Assembly (NCBI RefSeq): GCF_003337355.1
Contig: NZ_QPJW01000006.1
Span: 62,001 to 126,000 of the forward strand
Direction of reading: 5' to 3'
DNA length: 64,000 bases
Source: Fontibacillus phaseoli
Lineage (GTDB): Bacteria > Bacillota > Bacilli > Paenibacillales > Paenibacillaceae
The notes below the pieces were generated by a model. It was given only the letters and a program-made list of their open reading frames with translations, had not been told where the DNA came from and did not search any database. Each line of letters opens with the position of its first letter. Within the stretch, counting starts at the first letter, position 1. The translations under genes and the position numbers were made by a program. Shown here in pieces: positions 1 to 7,530 of the stretch.

Positions 1-542
<542 letters not shown>

Positions 543-560
543 GATAAACATGCAAAAAGA

Positions 561-594
561 CCCATCCGAAGCAATTTCGGATGGGTTTTTTTTT
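561..594 (+). terminator. Rho-independent terminator of eno
   Basis: CCCATCCGAA and TTCGGATGGG form a ten-pair stem with a short loop, followed by a run of nine T. It lies 19 bases after the enolase stop codon. Confidence 0.93.
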
Positions 595-616
595 ATAAGA
601 ATACAAGGAGGTATAC

Positions 617-691
617 ATGCAAAAGGTGGGTAGGTGGGCATATTTCAGAAATCAATATGGCATAAATACAAACAACATACAAAGATTTTAA
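617..691 (+). CDS. Possible 24-residue small protein
   Basis: ATG at 617 sits five bases after a perfect AAGGAGG (605-611) and opens a 24-codon frame ending TAA at 691. The peptide begins MQKVGRWAYF and is basic with several aromatics; no family is recognised. It lies between the eno terminator and the next lipoprotein gene. A strong ribosome binding site alone does not prove translation, and no promoter was clearly seen in front of it. Confidence 0.28.
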   Translation: MQKVGRWAYFRNQYGINTNNIQRF

Positions 692-704
692 AAGGGAATA
701 ATTG

Positions 705-710
705 TATAAT
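705..710 (+). promoter_or_regulatory. Candidate -10 box for the solute-binding lipoprotein gene
   Basis: A perfect TATAAT lies 80 bases before the ATG of the next gene in AT-rich sequence. No convincing -35 hexamer is present at 16-18 bases, so the promoter may be weak or activator dependent. Confidence 0.35.
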
Positions 711-789
711 AGTAGAGAATTATATTTACTCCATTACTTTATCTTAAAATGCATCTTAATATAAAAACATATTGAGGAGAATACAGGAT

Positions 790-2055
790 ATGAAAAGATG
801 GATTTTGCTCCTTGTAGTCATTATTTTGATGCAATCGGGATGTAAGTATAGGCCAGAGGAAAGCAACATAACACTCAAAGTTCTCTACTTTGATACGGAT
901 GAGTTTATGACAAAATACGGAAATGTCTTTCATACAAAATTCCCTAATATTGATTTCGAGGTCATACCATTATCTGAATATTATAAAGAAGGGTTAAGTG
1001 AAGATATACTTAAACAATTAATTAAGTCCGAGCAGCCGGATTTAATATATGTGGAAGAATCCTTTTTTGATGCCATCATTTCTGAAGGATTGTTAGTAAG
1101 TCTTGATCTATATCTTAATAAATCAAGCGATTTTAAAATGGAAGAAATAAATCCCCACCTACTGGATTATTTGCGCTTAAAGGGACAAGGTGAAATTTAT
1201 GCTCTAACTCCAACTTTTTCGGGAAAGGCGCTATTCTATAACAAAACGTTATTCGATCAATATGGTTTGGATTATCCAGTTGATCAGATGAGCTGGGGAG
1301 ATGTTTTTAAATCAGCTTCAATGATAACGAATTATGCTCAAAATAAAAGTGATATTGTAGGGTTGTTTTACGATAAGAATTTGTTTGATATGGCAGTTGA
1401 CATGGCCTCATCCCAAGGAGTTCGTTATGTGGATCCAAAGGGGGGGAAAGCGACAATTAATACCTCAAGTTGGGAGAATATCTTGAGTCCTCTTCTGGAA
1501 GGGATTAAAACTGGTTCTTTGAAAACACGTGAAAATATTAACCAAATTGAAGACAGTCCCGAGGATTTTCCGTTTATATTCGGGAAAATCGCTATGACTG
1601 TTGACTATTCATATTTAATGGAAGATTTATTTAAGGCAGATTTTGAGTGGGACATGGTCACCGCACCAGTCGATCCAGCCTACACCAAAAGTGCTTCAGC
1701 AATTATGCCAAATGAATTATTTGGAATTTACTCTGGTTCAAGCAAATTAGAGCAAAGTTGGAAGTTTATTCAGTATATTAATGGTCCGGAGTTTGCGAAC
1801 ACATACCAGATGGGTGATGATTATTCCGTCCTCCTGTCAAGGCAAGGATACAATAACCATATTGATAAGAATTGGGAGTCGTTTTATAACATAGCGCCAT
1901 CGGATACTCCGAATAATCCCCTAAGCGCTGAGCAAGATCAGAAGATATTTAAAATCGCTAATCAAAAACTATGGGAAGCAATAAATAATGATGCTAATAT
2001 AAAGGATTTATTATCATCAATGGAAAATGAAATTCAGAATATTATTGGACAGTAG
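790..2055 (+). CDS. ABC transporter solute-binding lipoprotein (family 1)
   Basis: A 421-residue exported lipoprotein resembling family-1 (sugar-type) extracellular binding proteins. The N-terminus has Lys/Arg, a hydrophobic core and a lipobox ending SGC near residue 17; the mature part contains the usual pattern of a short beta segment, 'PDLIYVEESFFDAIISEG', and a late region with 'GKIAMTVDYSYLM' typical of the ligand-cleft hinge. ATG 790 is chosen because AGGAGA ends nine bases upstream; the upstream TTG at 772 lies inside this ribosome binding site. No permease or ATPase gene is adjacent, so its transporter partner is unknown. AT-rich compared with the neighbouring genes. Confidence 0.8.
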   Translation: MKRWILLLVVIILMQSGCKYRPEESNITLKVLYFDTDEFMTKYGNVFHTKFPNIDFEVIPLSEYYKEGLSEDILKQLIKSEQPDLIYVEESFFDAIISEGLLVSLDLYLNKSSDFKMEEINPHLLDYLRLKGQGEIYALTPTFSGKALFYNKTLFDQYGLDYPVDQMSWGDVFKSASMITNYAQNKSDIVGLFYDKNLFDMAVDMASSQGVRYVDPKGGKATINTSSWENILSPLLEGIKTGSLKTRENINQIEDSPEDFPFIFGKIAMTVDYSYLMEDLFKADFEWDMVTAPVDPAYTKSASAIMPNELFGIYSGSSKLEQSWKFIQYINGPEFANTYQMGDDYSVLLSRQGYNNHIDKNWESFYNIAPSDTPNNPLSAEQDQKIFKIANQKLWEAINNDANIKDLLSSMENEIQNIIGQ

Positions 2056-2107
2056 GATAGGTAGCTCTTCAAGCTATTCGTGTAAAAATTTATAGATCTT
2101 ATTTATT

Positions 2108-2147
2108 AGAGTAAGAGGTGGTGAGTCTCCATCTCTTACTCTATTTC
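2108..2147. terminator. Convergent (bidirectional) terminator
   Basis: AGAGTAAGAG and CTCTTACTCT form a ten-pair stem between the convergent binding-protein gene and the methyltransferase gene. A/T tracts on both sides are short, so strength is uncertain. Confidence 0.6.
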
Positions 2148-2159
2148 AGTTTAATATGG

Positions 2160-2963
2160 TTAATGGTTAATATTAATCGCAGGAGCATATTCAGCCACGA
2201 TGCTGATAGCCTGTAGTTGGGAAGCATGTTTGACGAATTGGCGCCGCATTTGAAGGACGCGCTTCAAGGCGGTTCTGTTCTTGAGGAGATTCCTTACCAT
2301 TTTGGCAACTCCGCGCCATCCTTCATCTTGGACCAGGCGCCCGAAATGAAGCAGATGCATCGGCGCCGTCTGGACGGAAAGGACGTTGAACCCGTTATTC
2401 TCCAGTAACTGCATCCATTCCCCTGCTGTCAGCGGTGCGACATTGACACGAATGACCTGGGCGAGGTCCTTGCATACCTGCTTTCGCAGCGCAGGGTCTA
2501 TATCGCCCGGAGCTAGGCTCATTTCGTGAATCCCGTACCGTCCACCCGGCTTTAGTAACCTTGCCGCCTCCTGGATGATCCTCTCCTTTTGGACAGGTGC
2601 TTGCATGGTTAGCATAGCTTCACCGTATACGACGGTCGCAGACCGGTCAGGAAGCGGGACTTGCTCTACATTACCGATAATGACACTGCGGCGATCTCCG
2701 GACAGATAGGATTGGACGGTTTGGGCAGCCTGCTCGTTTTGTTCAATTGCAATATAACTGTGCGGGCTTCGGCTTAACGTCATCCTGGCGGTTATTCCGA
2801 GACCGGGGGCAAATTCAATGACTTGATCCGTGTCGTGGATATTCAAATGCTCCAGCATTTTTCGAGTCAGGCCGATGCCTCCGGGGCGGAGTACCTTTTT
2901 GCCGAGACTGGCCAATACCCAATGTCCAGGCATTTTCGTGTAATCTTTGTTCAATGTATTCAT
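2160..2963 (-). CDS. Class I SAM-dependent methyltransferase
   Basis: A 267-residue protein with a Rossmann methyltransferase domain: glycine-rich motif I VIEFAPGLGIT near residues 47-57, an acidic residue after the second strand (YIAIEQNEQ), and a post-I/motif II region with 'ARLLKPGGRYGIHEM'. Substrate cannot be deduced; the architecture fits small-molecule (ubiquinone/menaquinone or metabolite) methyltransferases. ATG 2963 follows AAAGGAGG with normal spacing. The promoter upstream overlaps a perfect Fur box, so iron-dependent expression is likely. Confidence 0.88.
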   Translation of the reverse strand: MNTLNKDYTKMPGHWVLASLGKKVLRPGGIGLTRKMLEHLNIHDTDQVIEFAPGLGITARMTLSRSPHSYIAIEQNEQAAQTVQSYLSGDRRSVIIGNVEQVPLPDRSATVVYGEAMLTMQAPVQKERIIQEAARLLKPGGRYGIHEMSLAPGDIDPALRKQVCKDLAQVIRVNVAPLTAGEWMQLLENNGFNVLSVQTAPMHLLHFGRLVQDEGWRGVAKMVRNLLKNRTALKRVLQMRRQFVKHASQLQAISIVAEYAPAININH

Positions 2964-3103
2964 TAAGATATCCTCCTTTGCTATTCACCCTAACAAGCCC
3001 GCTGCGATTCCTGGGCCATTCTGAGCCCAAGACCAATCAGCATTCTGTAGCCTGAGACGAGAAGCTGATTTAGCAACTCCCCACTCTGTACCATTGTAAA
3101 CAA

Positions 3104-3133
3104 AGAATAAATGATAATAATTATCATTATCAA
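3104..3133 (-). promoter_or_regulatory. Minus-strand promoter overlapping a perfect Fur box
   Basis: On the minus strand TTGATA (3133-3128) and TATTCT (3109-3104) are separated by 18 bases. The spacer contains TGATAATAATTATCA (3112-3126), a perfect 7-1-7 inverted repeat identical to the classical Bacillus Fur box. A bound repressor would block RNA polymerase. The regulated gene is the methyltransferase starting at 2963. Confidence 0.75.
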
Positions 3134-3253
3134 TGATATATTCAAAAGGAATTTATTTTATGTGATTATGGTCACTTTAATGAAAATGAAGGTGCTTGTG
3201 GCAGTGTGGGGATGATCGACAGAAGGAGTTAATTATAGTAAACTTATCAATAA

Positions 3254-3265
3254 GTAAACGTTTAC
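3254..3265. promoter_or_regulatory. LacI-family operator GTAAACGTTTAC
   Basis: A perfect 12-bp palindrome with the central CG typical of LacI-family operators, 45 bases before the LacI gene start. The same palindrome occurs at 4712-4723 in front of the glucosidase gene, implying autoregulation and control of that gene. Confidence 0.75.
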
Positions 3266-3310
3266 GTCGTGATTCCAAGTAGATGAAATGAAGCATGAAT
3301 TGGAGAAGAT

Positions 3311-4324
3311 ATGTCGATGAGCTCAACAATTAAGGACGTGGCCAAGCACGCCGGCGTGTCGGTGGCGACGGTATCCCGTGTTCTGAATAACCTGCCGGGT
3401 TATTCGGAGGAAACGAAGCGCAAAGTGGAACAAGCGGTGAAGGAGTTGGGATACCAGCCTAATGCAATTGCACGCGGTCTTGTTAACAAACGAACGCAAA
3501 CCATCGGTGTGCTGTTTCCCAGCGTGTCCAGTTCGTTCTCATCCGAAATTTTGCACGGGATCGAAGATGTAGCGCAGAATCACAATTATAGCATCATCGT
3601 CTGCAATACGGCGGAAGACGGGAAACGGACGATGAAATACTTGCAGGTGCTGCGGGAGAAACGGGTGGACGGGATTATTTTTTCCAGCGGCGTATTGGAG
3701 CCGGAATACTATGAGGCCGTTCAGGCTATGGATGTGCCTCTCGTGCTCGTGGCGACGCAGTCGGAGTTTGACGGGGCTCCTTACGTCAAAGTTGATGACC
3801 GGAAGGCGGCGTATGATGCCGCCTGCTATCTGATCCGCCGGGGGCACCGGGAGATCGCTATGATCGGCGGCGGCGAAAGCGACCTGATCGCGGGACGGCC
3901 GCGATACGAGGGCTTCCGCCAAGCGCTGCGGGATCATGGTCTCCCGCTTCGGGAGGACCATGTGCTGGACGGCGGCTTCACCTTCGAAGGCGGATGCCGG
4001 GCCGCGGAGCGGCTGCTTACGGCCGCGCCCGAGGTGACGGCGGTGTTCGCCGCCGGGGACGAGATGGCGATCGCCGTCATCTCTATGGCGGCTAAGCTGG
4101 GCATAGCCGTGCCGGGGCGGTTGTCGGTCATCGGTTACGACAACCTGAAGCTGGCGGAGATGAGCAATCCGCCGCTTACGACGGTCGCCCAGCCGCTTCA
4201 GGAGATGGGCCGGCTGGCGTCGGAGAAGCTGATTGCGATGCTGGATAACGGGGAGACGGCGTTCAGCGAAATCGTCCCGCACCGGGTGATCGAGCGGCAA
4301 ACGGTCAAGCAGCGCTCGCTTTAA
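3311..4324 (+). CDS. LacI-family transcriptional regulator
   Basis: A 337-residue LacI/GalR-type repressor. Residues 5-50 carry the helix-turn-helix and hinge helix (TIKDVAKHAGVSVATVSRVL ... LGYQPNAIARGL), followed by a periplasmic-binding-protein-like effector domain (RTQTIGVLFPSVSSSFSSEI, DGIIFSSGVLE, ISVIGYDNL-type motif near residue 277). ATG 3311 follows GGAGAAG at suitable spacing. The palindrome GTAAACGTTTAC lies upstream of this gene and of the GH13 gene downstream, so it probably represses alpha-glucoside use until an inducer binds. GC content rises strongly in the second half. Confidence 0.95.
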   Translation: MSMSSTIKDVAKHAGVSVATVSRVLNNLPGYSEETKRKVEQAVKELGYQPNAIARGLVNKRTQTIGVLFPSVSSSFSSEILHGIEDVAQNHNYSIIVCNTAEDGKRTMKYLQVLREKRVDGIIFSSGVLEPEYYEAVQAMDVPLVLVATQSEFDGAPYVKVDDRKAAYDAACYLIRRGHREIAMIGGGESDLIAGRPRYEGFRQALRDHGLPLREDHVLDGGFTFEGGCRAAERLLTAAPEVTAVFAAGDEMAIAVISMAAKLGIAVPGRLSVIGYDNLKLAEMSNPPLTTVAQPLQEMGRLASEKLIAMLDNGETAFSEIVPHRVIERQTVKQRSL

Positions 4325-4387
4325 CATGGGGGCGGCATGAAGCCGCAGCCTGCTGCTGCAACTTTTTCTTTCGCTCGCTCACTCAAA

Positions 4388-4600
4388 TAGCGGCCAAATA
4401 GGGCCTTATTTGGTCGATGCAAGATGAAAAGGGAGAAATAAGGACGTTTTGGGTCTTATTTCTTGGAAATATACTCAATTGGGGAAGATTCCGCTGTATT
4501 TCCTCAATTAGCGTCCTTAAAAGATCCTATTTTCCTCGTTAAGCGCAAAAGGATGAAATAGGGACCCAAAAGATCGCTATTGGGCAAGTGCCTGCAAAAA
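4388..4600. repeat. Cluster of short intergenic inverted-repeat units
   Basis: Several related pieces recur in both orientations: CCAAATAGGGCCTTATTTGG, AAATAAGGACGTTTTGGGTC, TCCTTAAAAGATCCTATTTT and AAATAGGGACCCAAAAGATC. They share AAATARGGAC and AAAAGATC cores and can fold into hairpins. They resemble non-coding genome repeats and do not encode a protein. Confidence 0.45.
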
Positions 4601-4710
4601 AGAAAGTTGGTGGCGGCACCCAAGCTTCTCGAACAAACAGTTAGCTTGTGGCGCATCAGGATTCACGAAAAAAGTAAATTAGTTGAATAAATATGTAAGT
4701 GTAAGTGTTA

Positions 4711-4724
4711 CGTAAACGTTTACG
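4711..4724. promoter_or_regulatory. LacI-family operator before GH13 gene
   Basis: CGTAAACGTTTACG is a perfect 14-bp palindrome containing the 12-bp operator seen upstream of the LacI gene. It overlaps the only plausible promoter in the gap. Confidence 0.75.
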
Positions 4725-4886
4725 TTCACGTTAAAATGAGAGCTTTCCTATCAATAAAAATGGTCTGCAGAAGGGTAATAATAAGGAGCATAAAGGCTCC
4801 TTGAGCAGTCTGGATTCAGAGTAAATTCTGGTCACAGGCAAGCCAATTACAGATTAAGCCAACCAATACAAACCGACCAAACAAAC

Positions 4887-4980
4887 CCAATACAGGCAGG
4901 TCACTTAATTAAGGCAAGGCAACCAATACAGGCAGGTCACTCAATTAAGGCAAGGCAACCAATGCAGGCAACCAATGCAG
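4887..4980 (+). repeat. 36-bp tandem repeat in the glucosidase leader
   Basis: Two adjacent 36-bp units (4887-4922 and 4923-4958) differ at a single base. Each begins CCAATACAGGCAGGTCACT. They are followed by decaying partial units of the form CCAATGCAGGCAA. The transcript of this stretch would be A/C-rich and poorly structured. Confidence 0.85.
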
Positions 4981-5045
4981 ACCAAGAGAAACCAAATTAA
5001 TGCAGGCCAATAAATTCAAGCCAACAATTTTGAGGAGGAGCCAAT

Positions 5046-6719
5046 ATGGACAAAAAGTGGTGGAAAGAGAGCGTCGTGTATCAAATTTATCCGCGCAGTT
5101 TTATGGATAGCAATGGAGACGGGATCGGGGATCTCCAGGGGATTATTTCAAAGCTGGACTACCTGAAAACGCTCGGCGTGGACGTAGTGTGGTTGTGCCC
5201 GGTTTATGAGTCGCCGAACGACGACAATGGGTACGATATCAGCAATTACAGGGGGATCATGCACGAGTTCGGGACCATGGCGGACTGGGAAGAACTGCTC
5301 GCCGGCTTGCATGAGCGGGGCATGAAGCTGATCATGGACCTGGTCGTCAACCATAGCTCCGACGAGCATGCCTGGTTCGTCGAGTCCCGCAAATCGAAAG
5401 ATAACGAGTACCGCGATTACTATATTTGGCGCCCGGGCAAAGACGGCAAGGAACCGAATGATTGGGGCTCCTTCTTCAGTGGCCCGGCCTGGAAGTATGA
5501 TGAGCAAACGGGCGAATACTACCTCCATCTTTTCTCAACGAAGCAACCGGATTTGAACTGGGAGAACCCAAAGGTACGCCAAGAAGTGTACGATATGATG
5601 ACCTGGTGGCTGGATAAAGGCATCGACGGATTCCGGATGGACGTCATCAACGTCATTTCCAAGGTGCCGGGATTGCCGGACAGCTCGGACGGATCGGGCT
5701 GTGGCGAGCATTACATCAATGGCCCGCGCGTGCATGAGTTTTTGCAGGAAATGAACCGGGAAGTGCTGTCCAAATACGACATTATGACGGTCGGGGAGAC
5801 GGTCGACGTGACGCCTGAAGATGCGGCGCTGTTCGCCGGCAGCGACGGAAACGAGCTGAACATGGTGTTCCAGTTCGAGCTGATGGGCATCGACTCGGGG
5901 CCGACCGGCAAGTGGGAAGTGACGCCGTGGAAGCTGACGAAATTCAAGGAGATCGTGAGCAAATGGCAGACCGAGCTGCAAGGCAAAGCATGGAACAGCA
6001 TCTATTTGAACAATCACGACCAGCCTCGCCAATTGTCGAGATTCGGTCATGACGGAGAACATCACAATGTGTCGGCCAAAATGCTGGGCACGCTGCTACA
6101 CACGCTTCAAGGCACACCGTACATTTATCAAGGCGAAGAGATCGGCATGACCAACGTACGCTTTAAAACGATCGAAGAATACAAGGACATCGAGACGCTT
6201 AACATGTACAAAGACTATCAAAAGAGAGGACATGACGACTCCGAGATCATGGAATCGATCTATACGAAAGGGCGCGACAATGCCAGAACGCCGATGCAGT
6301 GGAACGGGGAGGTTCAGGCTGGGTTCACCACCGGGACGCCTTGGCTCGCCGTTAATCCGAACTACAAAGAGATCAATGCGGAAAATGCGCTGAAGAATCC
6401 CAACTCTGTTTTCCACTATTATAAGAAGCTGATCGAGCTGCGTAAAAAACATGACGTTATCGTTTACGGCGACTACGCTATCATCAATGAAAGCAATGAA
6501 CAGATTTATGCTTATACGCGGACTTTGGGCGATGTGCAATTACTGGTCATCCTCAACTTCTATGAACAACCGGCCGAATTCAAGCTGGATGAACAAATCC
6601 GTTTTCAAAACAAGGAACTGTTGATCGCCAATTACGACGTTCCTGTGGAAGAGGATTTCCACCAAATCTCCTTGCGGCCTTATGAGGCACGGGTTTATAA
6701 ACTTCAAGGGGTAGAATAA
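5046..6719 (+). CDS. malL: GH13 oligo-1,6-glucosidase (alpha-glucosidase)
   Basis: A 557-residue cytoplasmic GH13 hydrolase without signal peptide, the usual length for oligo-1,6-glucosidase/isomaltase. Conserved region I is DLVVNH (98-103); the nucleophile is Asp199 in GFRMDV, the acid/base Glu251 in TVGET, and the transition-state Asp325 in NNHDQ. Val200 directly after the nucleophile is the residue known to favour alpha-1,6 over alpha-1,4 linkages in this subfamily. ATG 5046 follows GAGGAGG. A LacI operator lies about 320 bases upstream. Trehalose-6-phosphate hydrolase is a less likely alternative. Confidence 0.93.
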   Translation: MDKKWWKESVVYQIYPRSFMDSNGDGIGDLQGIISKLDYLKTLGVDVVWLCPVYESPNDDNGYDISNYRGIMHEFGTMADWEELLAGLHERGMKLIMDLVVNHSSDEHAWFVESRKSKDNEYRDYYIWRPGKDGKEPNDWGSFFSGPAWKYDEQTGEYYLHLFSTKQPDLNWENPKVRQEVYDMMTWWLDKGIDGFRMDVINVISKVPGLPDSSDGSGCGEHYINGPRVHEFLQEMNREVLSKYDIMTVGETVDVTPEDAALFAGSDGNELNMVFQFELMGIDSGPTGKWEVTPWKLTKFKEIVSKWQTELQGKAWNSIYLNNHDQPRQLSRFGHDGEHHNVSAKMLGTLLHTLQGTPYIYQGEEIGMTNVRFKTIEEYKDIETLNMYKDYQKRGHDDSEIMESIYTKGRDNARTPMQWNGEVQAGFTTGTPWLAVNPNYKEINAENALKNPNSVFHYYKKLIELRKKHDVIVYGDYAIINESNEQIYAYTRTLGDVQLLVILNFYEQPAEFKLDEQIRFQNKELLIANYDVPVEEDFHQISLRPYEARVYKLQGVE

Positions 6720-6728
6720 GGATAACGG

Positions 6729-6757
6729 TTGTTATTCGTATTTTGAAATGGTATAAT
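6729..6757 (+). promoter_or_regulatory. Promoter of secG
   Basis: TTGTTA and a perfect TATAAT are separated by exactly 17 bases, ending about 80 bases before secG. secG therefore has its own promoter and does not depend on the glucosidase operon. Confidence 0.8.
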
Positions 6758-6838
6758 GATAATGCTGTTTTTGTATCGTTAATGATTAAGTATAAGGAAA
6801 ATAGATTTCGAAGTGTTCTCACTTAGGAGGTGGATTGG

Positions 6839-7072
6839 ATGAATATCTTTTTGGAAGTGTTGCTCATTATTTTCTCCATCGGTCTGATTGCGGTCGTTCT
6901 GCTGCAAAAAGGGAAGAGCGCAGGTCTTTCCGGTGCCATCTCCGGGGGTGCTGAACATCTCTTCGGCAAGTCGAAAGCGCGCGGCATGGAACTCGTTTTG
7001 GAACGGGTAACGATCGGGTTGGCAGCAGGATTCTTTATCCTGGCAATCGTAGTCGCTGTCGTACAAAGGTAG
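6839..7072 (+). CDS. secG: Protein translocase subunit SecG
   Basis: A 77-residue membrane protein, normal for SecG, the small subunit of the SecYEG export channel. Two hydrophobic helices (about residues 2-22 and 52-75) flank the conserved loop with [22 protein letters not shown] 6839 is preferred because AGGAGG (6825-6830) lies eight bases upstream; the in-frame GTG at 6830 overlaps that site. Followed by a strong terminator, then by rnr and smpB, an order conserved in Bacillales. Confidence 0.97.
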   Translation: MNIFLEVLLIIFSIGLIAVVLLQKGKSAGLSGAISGGAEHLFGKSKARGMELVLERVTIGLAAGFFILAIVVAVVQR

Positions 7073-7088
7073 AAATAAATCTAAATCA

Positions 7089-7127
7089 AAAAGCCTTCGT
7101 TCCCATTCGGAAACGGGGGCTTTTTTT
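7089..7127 (+). terminator. Terminator of secG
   Basis: AAGCCTTCGTT pairs imperfectly with AAACGGGGGCTT around a short loop and is followed by seven T. Confidence 0.9.
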
Positions 7128-7430
7128 ATGGGCAAAGATGCAAGAGACGAAAAAGGCGGAAAGAAGGAGAGGACGGAACTCCCTGAATCATCGGAGGTTT
7201 CTAGAATAAATTTGAAGATTTTGCGCAATAGTGATGCAATCTATTTTCTCTTCCCGGTTCCTTACCGATATTTTCTGAAAAGAGAGAAGCGGAATTTTCG
7301 GTATTTTGCGGTGGGAATTTAGGGGGGATTAGCATCCAGATTGAAAAGCTCTTCGGGGAGAGGGAGAGGCTCTCAGTTCCGGTGCGAAAAGGCGTTCATT
7401 CCGAAAAAAGTGACAAACGGATGCCGGAGG

Positions 7431-7459
7431 TTGATTTCGTGTATACTAGGGTATATACA
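7431..7459 (+). promoter_or_regulatory. Promoter of rnr
   Basis: TTGATT and TATACA are separated by 17 bases. Transcription would start near 7466, downstream of the most distal in-frame ATG of rnr (7459), which supports the ATG at 7531 as the real start. Confidence 0.6.
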
Positions 7460-7530
7460 TGAAGGGTATTCATGGAAATTATCGTACACAAATAATTTAT
7501 GCCGGCGGACAGGCCGGCCGAGGTGAGAGC

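Larger units (their letters stand above)
2964..3310. other. Divergent intergenic region: methyltransferase and LacI promoters
   Basis: This 347-bp gap holds the Fur-box promoter for the minus-strand methyltransferase (3104-3133) with a leader of about 130 bases, and the LacI operator at 3254-3265. No other coding sequence was seen. Confidence 0.6.
4325..5045. other. 720-bp intergenic leader of the glucosidase gene
   Basis: Contains short inverted-repeat units in 4388-4600, the LacI operator at 4711-4724, a small hairpin AAGGAGC...GCTCCTT near 4790-4811, and A/C-rich tandem repeats at 4887-4980. A weak promoter (TTACGT, 18-bp spacer, TAAAAT at 4732-4737) overlaps the operator. If it is real the mRNA leader is about 300 bases. 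No coding sequence was recognised. Confidence 0.6.
7073..7530. other. Intergenic region between secG and rnr
   Basis: Holds the secG terminator (7089-7127) and the rnr promoter (7431-7459). The space between shows no recognisable gene; in Bacillus subtilis a carboxylesterase gene occupies this position, and no trace of it was seen. Confidence 0.55.

Noticed and set aside
4887-4958. CRISPR-like repeat
   Set aside because: The two 36-bp units are directly adjacent without spacers and no cas genes are present.
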